From positions 1 through 64,000 of the forward strand of contig CALOAN010000048.1 of the NCBI GenBank assembly GCA_942491345.1: a stretch of DNA of 64,000 nucleotides. Direction: 5' to 3'. This document shows, piece by piece, positions 17,838 to 25,556 of the stretch. Every line of letters begins with the position of its first letter. Position 1 is the stretch's first letter. This DNA is from JAHEEL01 sp942491345 (GTDB lineage Bacteria; Actinomycetota; Acidimicrobiia; Spongiisociales; UBA5794). The position numbers and the translations under genes were made by a program. The notes beneath the pieces are model-generated. The model was not told the origin of the DNA and did no database searches. It saw only the letters and a list, made by a program, of their open reading frames with translations.

Positions 17838-20039
17838 ATGGTGAGGTCGGCCGTGTTTGGGGCAGCCGGCGGCAGTGGGGTCTCCCCGCCGTTGACCGAG
17901 CACGAGATCCTTGTGCTCCTGGTGCAACTGGTGCTCCTGATCGGCGCTGCTCGAATCCTGGGTGGCCTGTTCAAGCGAATCGGCCAACCACCGGTGGTCG
18001 GAGAGCTACTAGCTGGCGTGCTCCTGGGTCCGAGCTTCTTCGGTCGAATCGCTCCAGATGCCTACGACTGGGTGTTCGGAGACGATGTAGTTCAGTCGGT
18101 GGTGTTCGCCTTGGCCTGGCTCGGCGTAATCCTGCTCCTGGTGGTCATCGGCTACGAGACCGACCTCGCGATCATCGCTCGGTTTCGCAAAGCCGCAGGG
18201 TGGGTGTCGTCCGGTGGGTTCCTAATCCCACTCTTGGTGATGGGTAGCCTCGCTCTCGTCGTGCCAGAGGCCTTCGTGGGTGAGGCGGCGAGCCGTCAGT
18301 TGTTTGCCGGGTTCTTTGCTCTCGCACTGTCGGTCTCCGCTCTGCCCGTCGTAGCAAGGATCCTCCACGACCTTGGCCTGCTGCGGCGCAATTTCGGTCA
18401 GATCACGCTGGCGGCCGGCATGGCGATGGATGCCGTCGGCTGGCTGCTCCTCGCAGCGTTGACGGGGATCGCGCTCGATGGGTTCCGGCTCGATCTCCTG
18501 GCTGTCTCATTCTTCGGCTTCCTGGTGTTCCTTGTGATCGCGATCACGGCGGGGCGGTGGATCCTCGACAGGGTGATGCGCTACGTCCTCGACCGCGGGT
18601 CGAGCGTCACCGCGGCGTTGACCGTGAGCGTGTTGGCAGCATTCATCGGCGCGATCGTGACCCAGGCCCTCCAGCTAGAAGCCATCCTCGGTGCCTTCCT
18701 GGTTGGCATTTTGTTGGCGTCGACCCGCCATCAGCTTCCGGAGGTGCGCCGGACTCTCGAGACGGTCACTGCAGCACTCTTCGCTCCGATCTTCTTCGCG
18801 TTCAGCGGCCTGCGGGTGGACATCGGTTTGCTCCAGTCGGGTTCGGCAGTCGCGTGGACCGTTGGCTTGGTGGTGACCGCGATCGTCGCCAAGATGGTTG
18901 GAACTGTGATTGGGGCCCGGTTCGCCGGAGTGCGCGGCAGGGAGGCTTTGGCCTTGGGGGCGGGGCTTTCCGCGTTGGGTGCAATGGGGATCGTGGTGGC
19001 GATAGTGGCGCTCAACGTGGGAGTCGTGAGCGACACCGGCTACACCGTATTGGTGCTAGTCGCGATCGGCACGTCGATTGCAGCGCCACAACTGCTTCGC
19101 TGGGTCGTGCGTGGCTCGGAGATTCCTGCCGAGGAGGCCGCCCGTCTTGACCAAGAGGCCCTGCGCTCCACTTCGGAGATCCTCGGAAGTCACCGCATTC
19201 TGCTCCCCACTCGCGGGGGCGCCAACAGTCGCTACGCGGCCCGGATCCTTGCTAGCGCGTTCGACAATCCCGACGTCACGGTTCTGGCAGTTGATATCCC
19301 CGCCCGTCGCTCGGTGTTCGGACACCGCCGCGCGGGATCACGCGCCGACCCCAGGGAAGTAGATCTGGGTCTGGGCTCGATTCGTCACAATGTCGTCCGC
19401 ATGCAGTCGCGTGATCCGGCGGCTGCAATCGCCCGAGAAGCCTCCCTCGGATATGACCTGATGCTCGTGGGGGCTTCCGCCGATGACCGGGAAACAGCGG
19501 GACTGTTCTCGACCATGGTTGACCGGATCCTTGCCTTGGTCGATATCCCCACCGTGGTCATGCGCCTCCCGGCTGGCTTCACCGTCACCGAACGCCCGAG
19601 CCGCGTGCTGTTGCCGGTTGTGGCAAGTCGTTCGTCGAGGGCGGCCGAAGAGCTTGCCTATGCCGTTATTCAGGAGACGGGCGGCAGCGCCCTCGCTGTC
19701 CACATCGTGAACCGTCCCGAAGACCAGGGCATCATGTTCGACAGCGTCACCGAAGGCAGGACTCTCAAAGCGGGCCATGCAGTGACGGCGGACGCTCTTG
19801 CATTCGGCGAGCGTCTCGGAGTCGCCGTTGAGGGCGTGGTCCATGTCGCCTCCAATGCCGAAGCCGAGATCGTCGCGCTCGCCAACGGTGGCGGCTTTGA
19901 CCTACTGGTAGTGGGGGCATCCAACCGTCCTCTCACAGACCGCCCCTTCTTCGGCCATAGGGTCCACTACATCCTCGAACACACCGAGATCCCCGTCGCG
20001 ATCGTGGCGCTCCCCGGGCGAACGAGAGCATCCCGCTGA
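17838..20039 (+). CDS. CPA2 antiporter fused to two universal-stress domains
   Basis: A 733-residue protein. Residues about 25-415 form a Na+/H+ or K+/H+ antiporter membrane domain of the CPA2 family (GQPPVVGELLAGVLLGPSFFG near the start, GAFLVGILLAS in the middle). Residues about 450-585 and 595-733 are two UspA-like domains, ending in a nucleotide-loop-like phrase (LVVGASNRPLTDRPFFGHR). The start is ATG 17838 with GGGAG five bases upstream rather than GTG 17823. Fusion suggests direct control of ion exchange by ATP or stress signals. Similar fusions are known in actinobacteria and cyanobacteria, but the transported ion is unknown. Confidence 0.9.
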   Translation: MVRSAVFGAAGGSGVSPPLTEHEILVLLVQLVLLIGAARILGGLFKRIGQPPVVGELLAGVLLGPSFFGRIAPDAYDWVFGDDVVQSVVFALAWLGVILLLVVIGYETDLAIIARFRKAAGWVSSGGFLIPLLVMGSLALVVPEAFVGEAASRQLFAGFFALALSVSALPVVARILHDLGLLRRNFGQITLAAGMAMDAVGWLLLAALTGIALDGFRLDLLAVSFFGFLVFLVIAITAGRWILDRVMRYVLDRGSSVTAALTVSVLAAFIGAIVTQALQLEAILGAFLVGILLASTRHQLPEVRRTLETVTAALFAPIFFAFSGLRVDIGLLQSGSAVAWTVGLVVTAIVAKMVGTVIGARFAGVRGREALALGAGLSALGAMGIVVAIVALNVGVVSDTGYTVLVLVAIGTSIAAPQLLRWVVRGSEIPAEEAARLDQEALRSTSEILGSHRILLPTRGGANSRYAARILASAFDNPDVTVLAVDIPARRSVFGHRRAGSRADPREVDLGLGSIRHNVVRMQSRDPAAAIAREASLGYDLMLVGASADDRETAGLFSTMVDRILALVDIPTVVMRLPAGFTVTERPSRVLLPVVASRSSRAAEELAYAVIQETGGSALAVHIVNRPEDQGIMFDSVTEGRTLKAGHAVTADALAFGERLGVAVEGVVHVASNAEAEIVALANGGGFDLLVVGASNRPLTDRPFFGHRVHYILEHTEIPVAIVALPGRTRASR

Positions 20040-20156
20040 GCCCGGAATGATCCTGCCGGGCCCATACGATCGATTGGCGGGCTGCCGACACGCCAAGAAC
20101 ACCAGACACACCTATCATGCAAACACAGTCAGGCTTCAACCGGACGGAGCAGAAAA

Positions 20157-20477
20157 GTGATCAACGAACACCCCCGAACATGGACGTTTCTCACCAATCA
20201 CGCCCGGGTACTCATCTTGATTGCAGAGACGCCCAGCATCCGATTGCGTGACATCGCTGCCCGTATCGGAATCACCGAGCGAGCCGCCCAGCGGATCGTT
20301 GTTGAGCTCGAAGCCGACGGGTACCTCTCGCACGAGAAGGAAGGGCGCCGCAACCACTACAGCCTCCGTCCTGACGCACACCTGCGCCACCCCCTCGAGA
20401 ACGAAATCGAGATCGGTCAGCTCGTCGAGTTCATTTCCAGCCGAAGCCCGGCCGCCAAGCGGACCAACCCGTCCTGA
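20157..20477 (+). CDS. Winged-helix transcriptional regulator
   Basis: A 106-residue protein starting at GTG. Residues about 10-75 form a MarR/ArsR-like winged helix (RLRDIAARIGITERAAQRIVVELEADGYL, followed by a wing with EGRRNHYSLRP). No metal-binding Cys cluster or ligand domain is visible. It is 118 bp after the antiporter-stress fusion gene. A perfect dyad 83 bp further downstream (20560-20575) is a candidate binding site. Confidence 0.85.
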   Translation: MINEHPRTWTFLTNHARVLILIAETPSIRLRDIAARIGITERAAQRIVVELEADGYLSHEKEGRRNHYSLRPDAHLRHPLENEIEIGQLVEFISSRSPAAKRTNPS

Positions 20478-20540
20478 CATCCTCGCGAAAGGGCAGCCGT
20501 AACTCAACGCGGGCGGGCATGCGACTTGCATACGACCATC

Positions 20541-20575
20541 TTGACACGACATACAATGCACGATAGTGTTATCGT
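20541..20575 (+). promoter_or_regulatory. Promoter with overlapping inverted repeat
   Basis: A consensus -35 box TTGACA (20541-20546) is followed after 17 bases by TAGTGT (20564-20569), which fits a loose actinobacterial -10. A perfect dyad ACGATA-GTGT-TATCGT (20560-20575) covers the -10 box, the classic position for a repressor operator. The promoter points at the small membrane-protein gene at 20630. Confidence 0.55.
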
Positions 20576-20629
20576 ACAACGAGATCGGGACGTCGTGCTG
20601 GGTGTTCTGAAACGAAGGGGCCGCACAAC

Positions 20630-20845
20630 ATGGTTCCTAGCAACGGAAGTTCGCACCTCCATCAGGGAACCCGGCCGCCGCGACCCTCCAACGAAACCGC
20701 GAATGGCGCCGCTCACAACCACAGGCCACACAATCCCTTGGCCAAGAGTGTCATTCGCGATGTCATCAAGGCGGCTGCCATCGTTTGTGGGCTGATTCTC
20801 GGCCTCAGACTGTTGGCGGTGATCGAACAGACCTTCGCGTGGTAG
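20630..20845 (+). CDS. Small single-pass membrane protein
   Basis: A 71-residue protein with a hydrophilic N-terminal half rich in Asn, His and Pro and one membrane helix near the C-terminus (about residues 45-66, IKAAAIVCGLILGLRLLAVI). No family is recognised. It lies 55 bp downstream of the promoter/operator at 20541-20575, which supports expression. It may be controlled by the upstream winged-helix regulator. The ribosome binding site is weak. Confidence 0.5.
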   Translation: MVPSNGSSHLHQGTRPPRPSNETANGAAHNHRPHNPLAKSVIRDVIKAAAIVCGLILGLRLLAVIEQTFAW

Positions 20846-21151
20846 TCGGACGATCGATGACGACCACTTGCACAGCGCGTCCAGCGAACGCCGTGATTGC
20901 CTCGACCAACTGATTCGCAGCGAAGACGCTGCAGGCCCAGGTTGCTGCGCTGTTGAGACGCCGCTGTACGGTCATCCGTCGCTCTGAGTATCTGCGCTTC
21001 GAAGTCGCCGATGGGATGGGCCAGTGTGGTCACAGCGATCTGTCCGACAATGATTCATGTCGGCTGCTCAATTCGGAGCCATCAGAGTGTGGCCCGGCCG
21101 GATTCGATCCCGTGAACTCGCTTGCCGATGACGAGATGCCACGATGGTCGG
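20846..21151. other. Intergenic stretch, no gene seen
   Basis: About 305 bp between the small membrane-protein gene and the corA remnant. No convincing reading frame or RNA element is seen. Confidence 0.4.
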
Positions 21152-21651
21152 GTGATTGTCGACTGTGCCGTGTACAAGGAGGGGCGCCGCAAGGGCGGAT
21201 CGTTTCCGCTCCGTAGCTTTCGGGCTGCTGCCGCTGAGGCGGGCGGCTTTGTCTGGCTCGGCCTCTAGTCAACTCCCTGATCGAACCGATCGATCGTGTG
21301 GCGAGGGGTCACCACAGCTACATCGACGAGGACCTGTTCGAGTACCTGCGCGACGTCCACGGCCATCTCTTGCGCATTGCTCAAGAGGTCACTTCGTTCC
21401 GTGAGCTCCTCGCCAGCGTCCTCGACGCGAACCTCGCCCAGGTAGGGGTCCGACAGAATGAAGACATGCGCCGTATCTCGGCGTGGGTGGCCGCCGCAGC
21501 GGTTCCAACTCTGATTTCGGGCATCTTCGGCATGAACTTCGCTCGTATTCCGGGGTCTACCGAACCGTCGGCCTTCGGCACGGTGCTCGCGGTCATGATC
21601 GAGATCACGGCCGCCCTCCACCGCATGTTTCGGCGAAGCGGCTGGCTCTGA
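21152..21651 (+). pseudogene. corA: corA Mg2+/Co2+ channel remnant (both ends kept, middle lost)
   Basis: From GTG 21152 the frame reads VIVDCAVYKEGRRKGG and FVWLGL, the typical CorA N-terminus, and ends at TAG 21266-21268 after 38 residues. From 21298, in another frame, a 117-residue stretch encodes the CorA C-terminus: NLAQVGVRQNEDMRRISAW, a first membrane helix, then the channel signature GMNF and part of the second helix. About 170-200 residues of the cytoplasmic funnel are absent. A normal CorA is about 320 residues. The gene is therefore broken by an internal deletion plus frame change and should be inactive. Confidence 0.82.
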
Positions 21652-21813
21652 GGAGCCGACTTCATCCGGAGGCGGTTCCGAGTCCGATCCGGAACGTATT
21701 CCGCGACCCCCGATAGGAGCCGCCGCGCACCGAGCGGATAGCATCGTGTCTACGTCGCGGTCGTCATTCGACGTCAACGCGAGTCGCGAACATCCATCGA
21801 GAGGGAGATACTG

Positions 21814-22242
21814 GTGCACACGAACTGGTCGCTACATCCGCCGAAGCGTCTGTGGCGCTCGCATCCAGCCGTTCGAACCGGCGACCAACTGACGCAGGGG
21901 GAGCGAGCCGCCGACATGCTTCGAGTCGGCATGGGCTCGTGGGCGTTCGTGTTCGGAGCACTCACGTTCTTGGCATTGTGGATGGTCCTCAATCGGAATA
22001 CCGGATTCGACCCGTACCCGTTCATCCTCCTCAACCTGGTGCTTTCCTGCGTCGCTGCACTCCAAGGCGCCATATTGCTCATCGCTGCTCGGCGGGCGGA
22101 TCAAATCAACGCCGAACTCGCCGTACACGATTACGCGACCAACGCCGAGGCGCTCGAAGCAATCCACAGACTTGAAGCGATCACGAACGACATCAGATCG
22201 CGACTCGGAACCGATCCGTCGATTCCGGATCGGAACGCTTGA
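21814..22242 (+). CDS. DUF1003 family membrane protein
   Basis: A 142-residue protein starting at GTG with GAGGGAG upstream. Two membrane helices (about 46-62 and 71-92) are joined by NRNTGFDPYPFILLNLVLS, a conserved DUF1003 signature, and the C-terminus is a helical, charged tail (HDYATNAEALEAIHRLE). DUF1003 proteins are widespread two-helix membrane proteins without an established role. It lies between the corA remnant and kup, so a link with cation transport is possible but only from position. Confidence 0.85.
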   Translation: MHTNWSLHPPKRLWRSHPAVRTGDQLTQGERAADMLRVGMGSWAFVFGALTFLALWMVLNRNTGFDPYPFILLNLVLSCVAALQGAILLIAARRADQINAELAVHDYATNAEALEAIHRLEAITNDIRSRLGTDPSIPDRNA

Positions 22243-22327
22243 GTACGCGTCGTGCGGTCCGCTCGCTCGTTCACCCGCTAGCTGTCGCTACCTCTCGCTG
22301 TTCTCCCGGCTATCGGTCAACCGTCTG

Positions 22328-22345
22328 CGGCCGCACGTGCGGCCG
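22328..22345. terminator. 18-bp perfect palindrome between convergent genes
   Basis: CGGCCGCACGTGCGGCCG is fully self-complementary. It lies 86 bp after the DUF1003 stop and 5 bp from the kup stop on the other strand, the right place for a bidirectional terminator. There is no U-run, so the function is uncertain. Confidence 0.4.
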
Positions 22346-22349
22346 ACCG

Positions 22350-24242
22350 TCAGATCTCGACGTTCACCCCGATCTCCAAGGTGCGATCCGACGGTAGGCG
22401 GAAATACCGCAAGGCGTTGGTGGCGTTTCGCGCCATGAGTGCAAACAGCTTCTCCCGCCAAATGGCCATGCCGGGAACCGCCGTCGCCATCACCGTCTCG
22501 CGGCCGACAACGTATACCGTTTCACTCGGGTCGACACCGAAGCCGTGGCGAGTGATGGCCGACAGGGCTTCGGGCACGTTGGGCGCCTCCATGAACCCGT
22601 ACTTGAGCACGACCTGAAAGAACCCCAATCCAAGATTCCACACCTCAGAGCGTGCCGATTCCGGGACCCGAGGCACATCGGTCGTCGTCACGGCCAGCAG
22701 AACAACCGATTCGTGGAGCACGTTGTTGTGTCTGAGGTTGGCGAGCAGCGCAGGTGGCGTCCGGCCGATTTGGGAGAACATGTACACCGCCATCCCAGCT
22801 ACCCGGACGGGCTTGGATTTGGCAATGGCGCCGACGAACGTTTCGATCGGCAGTTCGTCGCGCCGCAGAGCGATGACGAGCAGTTCGCGGCCCTTCTTCC
22901 ACGTCGTCATCAGCGTGAAGATGCCAAGCCCTACCACCAGAGGGAACCATCCGCCATCGGGAATCTTGAACAGGTTCGCGCCGAAATAGGCAAGGTCGCC
23001 CACAAGAAAGCCGCCGGCGACGGCACCGGACACGGCGGCCGACCAACCCCAGCGCTCACGCATCACCGCGTGGATCAACACCGTCGTGATCACCATCGTC
23101 GTTGCGACGGCCACACCGTAGGCACCGGCGAGGTTGCTCGACGACCGGAATCCGAGGACGAGGCCGAGGGCTGCCACCATGAGTGCCCAGTTCATGGCAG
23201 GGATGTACACCTGTCCCCGCTCGGTCGCCGAGGTATGAATGATCCGCATGCGAGGGAGATAGCCGAGGAGGATGGCTTGCATCGTGAGGGAAAACGCTCC
23301 GGAAATGAGTGCCTGTGAGGCGACGATCGTCGCGCCGGTCGCCGCTACCACCAGCGGCCACACGGCCCAGTCGGGCGCCATAAGATAGAACGGATTCGCG
23401 ATGCCTTCCGGATGGCCGAGCAGGAATGCTCCCTGGCCGAAGTACGTCAACAACAAAGCCGGGAAGACCGCCACGTACCACGACGTCGCGATCGGCCTTC
23501 TGCCGAAGTGGCCCATATCGGCATAGAGCGCCTCGCTTCCGGTCACCACGAGGAACACCGAGCCGAGCGCCAGGAAACCCCTCCATCCGTTGTTCGCGAA
23601 GAACTGGAACGCGTGGATTGGATTGAGCGCCGCCAGGACTTGTGGAGATTCGACGATGTAGGGCAGGCCGAGGAGCGCCAGGACCGAGAACCAAGTCACC
23701 ATGACGGGCCCGAACACTCGCCCGACTGCTCCGGTGCCGTGTCGTTGGATCATGAACAAGCCGACCAGGATCAGCAGGGCGATCGGCACGACATAGTGTT
23801 TCAGAACCGGAGTCGCCACCTCGATGCCCTCGACAGCCGAGAGCACTGAGATCGCAGGCGTGATCATCCCGTCACCGAAGAGCAGAGCAGTGCCGAAGAG
23901 GCCAACCAGGATGAGACTGCGCTCGCCTCGGCTCGTGAGCACACGCCGAGGAGGCAGAATGAGCGCGGTGAGTGCGAGGATCCCGCCTTCGCCGTCGTTG
24001 TCGGCCCGCATGACCACGGTCAGGTACTTGATCGAGATCACGACGAGCAGCGACCAGAACACCAATGAGAGGATCCCCAGGATGTTCTCATCCATCACCA
24101 CGAGGCCCTCGCTCTCGAACGACTCCCTCAACGCGTAGAGGGGGCTCGTGCCGATGTCGCCGTAGACGACGCCGAGCGCACCGAGTGACATCGCCGCTAG
24201 GTAGGCCGGCCGCTTCAAGCTCGCCGTTTCATGTCGTGGCAT
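22350..24242 (-). CDS. kup: KUP-family potassium uptake protein
   Basis: A 630-residue K+:H+ symporter. The N-terminus has the family signature LGVVYGDIGTSPLYAL (about residues 22-37). About 12 membrane helices follow up to about residue 440, and a soluble C-terminal domain of roughly 170 residues completes the protein. It imports K+ at the cytoplasmic membrane. The ATG at 24242 is chosen because the signature lies close behind. Longer frames upstream are Arg/Pro-rich and non-coding. Opposite its 5' end are two tiny plus-strand genes (24633 and 24805). Confidence 0.93.
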   Translation of the reverse strand: MPRHETASLKRPAYLAAMSLGALGVVYGDIGTSPLYALRESFESEGLVVMDENILGILSLVFWSLLVVISIKYLTVVMRADNDGEGGILALTALILPPRRVLTSRGERSLILVGLFGTALLFGDGMITPAISVLSAVEGIEVATPVLKHYVVPIALLILVGLFMIQRHGTGAVGRVFGPVMVTWFSVLALLGLPYIVESPQVLAALNPIHAFQFFANNGWRGFLALGSVFLVVTGSEALYADMGHFGRRPIATSWYVAVFPALLLTYFGQGAFLLGHPEGIANPFYLMAPDWAVWPLVVAATGATIVASQALISGAFSLTMQAILLGYLPRMRIIHTSATERGQVYIPAMNWALMVAALGLVLGFRSSSNLAGAYGVAVATTMVITTVLIHAVMRERWGWSAAVSGAVAGGFLVGDLAYFGANLFKIPDGGWFPLVVGLGIFTLMTTWKKGRELLVIALRRDELPIETFVGAIAKSKPVRVAGMAVYMFSQIGRTPPALLANLRHNNVLHESVVLLAVTTTDVPRVPESARSEVWNLGLGFFQVVLKYGFMEAPNVPEALSAITRHGFGVDPSETVYVVGRETVMATAVPGMAIWREKLFALMARNATNALRYFRLPSDRTLEIGVNVEI

Positions 24243-24632
24243 TCGCACTCGCGATCTTCCCGATGCAACCGAGGATGGGCGCGTCGATTTCGCGAGTGTA
24301 CGTTCGGTCAGCGAACCGGGAACGGACCATCCGACCTCGGCCGCCGAGAGGTGCGTGCGCGGCGACGACAGCAGCCGGGGTCGCATCGCTGCCATTCGCC
24401 CCCGCAGATTGAGTGTCGGCATCAGGGTCGCCCTTGCCCCTACGCTGCAAGGCTCGTACCGTCGCCGCGGAAACGGCCGCAACTGGCCGCGCAAGGAAGC
24501 GGTCGGCAGTCTGAGCCCGTGAATCCCCACCGCTCCGGGACCAGATGGCATGACACGTGCATCGACCGACGCCCCGACGCGTCGCGTCCCTGAGAGACAA
24601 GTGCCAACGAACCCGCAGTCCTTTGGAGTCCG
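24243..24632. other. Region upstream of kup, long GC-rich leader
   Basis: 390 bp between kup and the divergent small genes. It must hold the kup promoter or leader. Several GC-rich hairpins can be drawn, but I could not match it to a known riboswitch class, including the c-di-AMP type often found before K+ transporters. Confidence 0.35.
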
Positions 24633-24767
24633 ATGGATGGTGCGGCGATTGCGGCCTCGACCGCGGAGCGGCTTCGCGCCAACCTATCCGAAGTCGAGGC
24701 TCGCGGCTTTCGAGGCTTTCGACCCTATCGCGTCGGGCCAACAGAACTCGCCGTGCTCATATCCTGA
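24633..24767 (+). CDS. Small 44-residue protein, unknown
   Basis: ATG 24633 is preceded four bases upstream by GGAG (24625-24628), and the frame runs 44 codons to TGA 24765-24767. The peptide starts MDGAAIAASTAERL, continues with an acidic-amphipathic helix (RANLSEVEARGF), and ends hydrophobic (ELAVLIS). Third positions are G/C-rich. It is followed after 37 bp by a 24-residue membrane peptide with a strong ribosome binding site, suggesting a mini-operon divergent from kup. No family is recognised. Confidence 0.5.
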   Translation: MDGAAIAASTAERLRANLSEVEARGFRGFRPYRVGPTELAVLIS

Positions 24768-24804
24768 CGCGGCCAGGAACACCCGGACGATGGTGGAGGA
24801 AATC

Positions 24805-24879
24805 ATGAGGTTCGTTGTAGCAGCGCTGTGGGGTGTCACCGTCGTCGCGGTAGCAGTACTCGGGTACCTCGCGTACTAG
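24805..24879 (+). CDS. 24-residue single-pass membrane peptide
   Basis: ATG 24805 has GGAGGA about five bases upstream, one of the best ribosome binding sites in the window. The product is almost wholly one membrane helix (MRFVVAALWGVTVVAVAVLG, then YLAY). Size and form resemble KdpF and other tiny transporter subunits, but the sequence is not specific enough to name. Its position divergent from a K+ uptake gene makes a transporter accessory role plausible. That link is inference. Confidence 0.55.
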   Translation: MRFVVAALWGVTVVAVAVLGYLAY

Positions 24880-24999
24880 GTCAACCTTCCGCTCGTCCAT
24901 CGGCAGTTGCCGCGAGCCCAACTCCGGCCTATCGGTTTCTCTGGGGATCGTGATTCTGCCGGCGGGGTTCTACCTCCGTTGAGGGCGTTTGCTGTGTTT

Positions 25000-25206
25000 C
25001 TAGGCTTCGGCGATGTCGCGTCCGCGCACGGTGCGTGCCCAGATCACGAAGATCGACACGGCGATGAACACGATCGCCCACAACACCGCAATGATCACAC
25101 CAACCGTGCGCGCCCAAGCCGCACCGCTGAACGCCGTTGCGTCAGCCGCTGCTGGTTGTGAGCGAGAGAATGAGGGTTCAGTGGCGAACGGTGACCGAAC
25201 TCTCAT
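25000..25206 (-). CDS. Small membrane protein, hypothetical
   Basis: A 68-residue protein with a short polar N-terminus and one long hydrophobic segment (about residues 38-58, VIIAVLWAIVFIAVSIFVIW), ending in a charged tail (ARTVRGRDIAEA). The start is uncertain: ATG 25206 is used, and the frame remains open further upstream. The next upstream gene on the same strand, 24 bp away, encodes another small membrane protein. No family is recognised. Confidence 0.55.
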   Translation of the reverse strand: MRVRSPFATEPSFSRSQPAAADATAFSGAAWARTVGVIIAVLWAIVFIAVSIFVIWARTVRGRDIAEA

Positions 25207-25229
25207 TCTCGTCGTCTGCGGCTGAGTCC

Positions 25230-25364
25230 CTACCCGATCACTCCGAATGACTTGAGGGCGCACAGCGACACGATCACGAGGATCAGGAGAAGCAACGTGG
25301 GGACGACCCAGCACAAGGCTGCATACGAACATCCGCAACATCTTGTCGCTACGTCTTCATCCAT
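25230..25364 (-). CDS. 44-residue Cys-containing membrane protein
   Basis: ATG 25364 has a perfect AGGAGG five bases upstream. The peptide begins MDEDVATRCCGCSY, with three clustered Cys before a membrane helix (about 15-37, LCWVVPTLLLLILVIVSLC), and ends KSFGVIG. The Cys cluster could bind a metal or a cofactor or form disulfides near the membrane face. It is probably co-transcribed with the 68-residue membrane protein downstream. Family unknown. Confidence 0.6.
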   Translation of the reverse strand: MDEDVATRCCGCSYAALCWVVPTLLLLILVIVSLCALKSFGVIG

Positions 25365-25556
25365 GCCAGCCTCCTGTCCCCGGCGATCCTCGGAATTCAC
25401 CTCGGCCGGACCACCACTGATCGGTTTCGCAACCATGTTACGACGTGGATCCGGGGCAGAATCCAAAGCGGACCCGCTGCGGAAAAGCGTCTTAACGATT
25501 GATGAACTCGCATCCATACGCGCCCGGAAGCGCCCCGGATCGGCTTCAATGACGTC

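Noticed and set aside
24243..24632. Possible c-di-AMP riboswitch before kup
   Set aside because: K+ transporter genes often have one, but I could not align the conserved core segments of that class to this leader on the minus strand.
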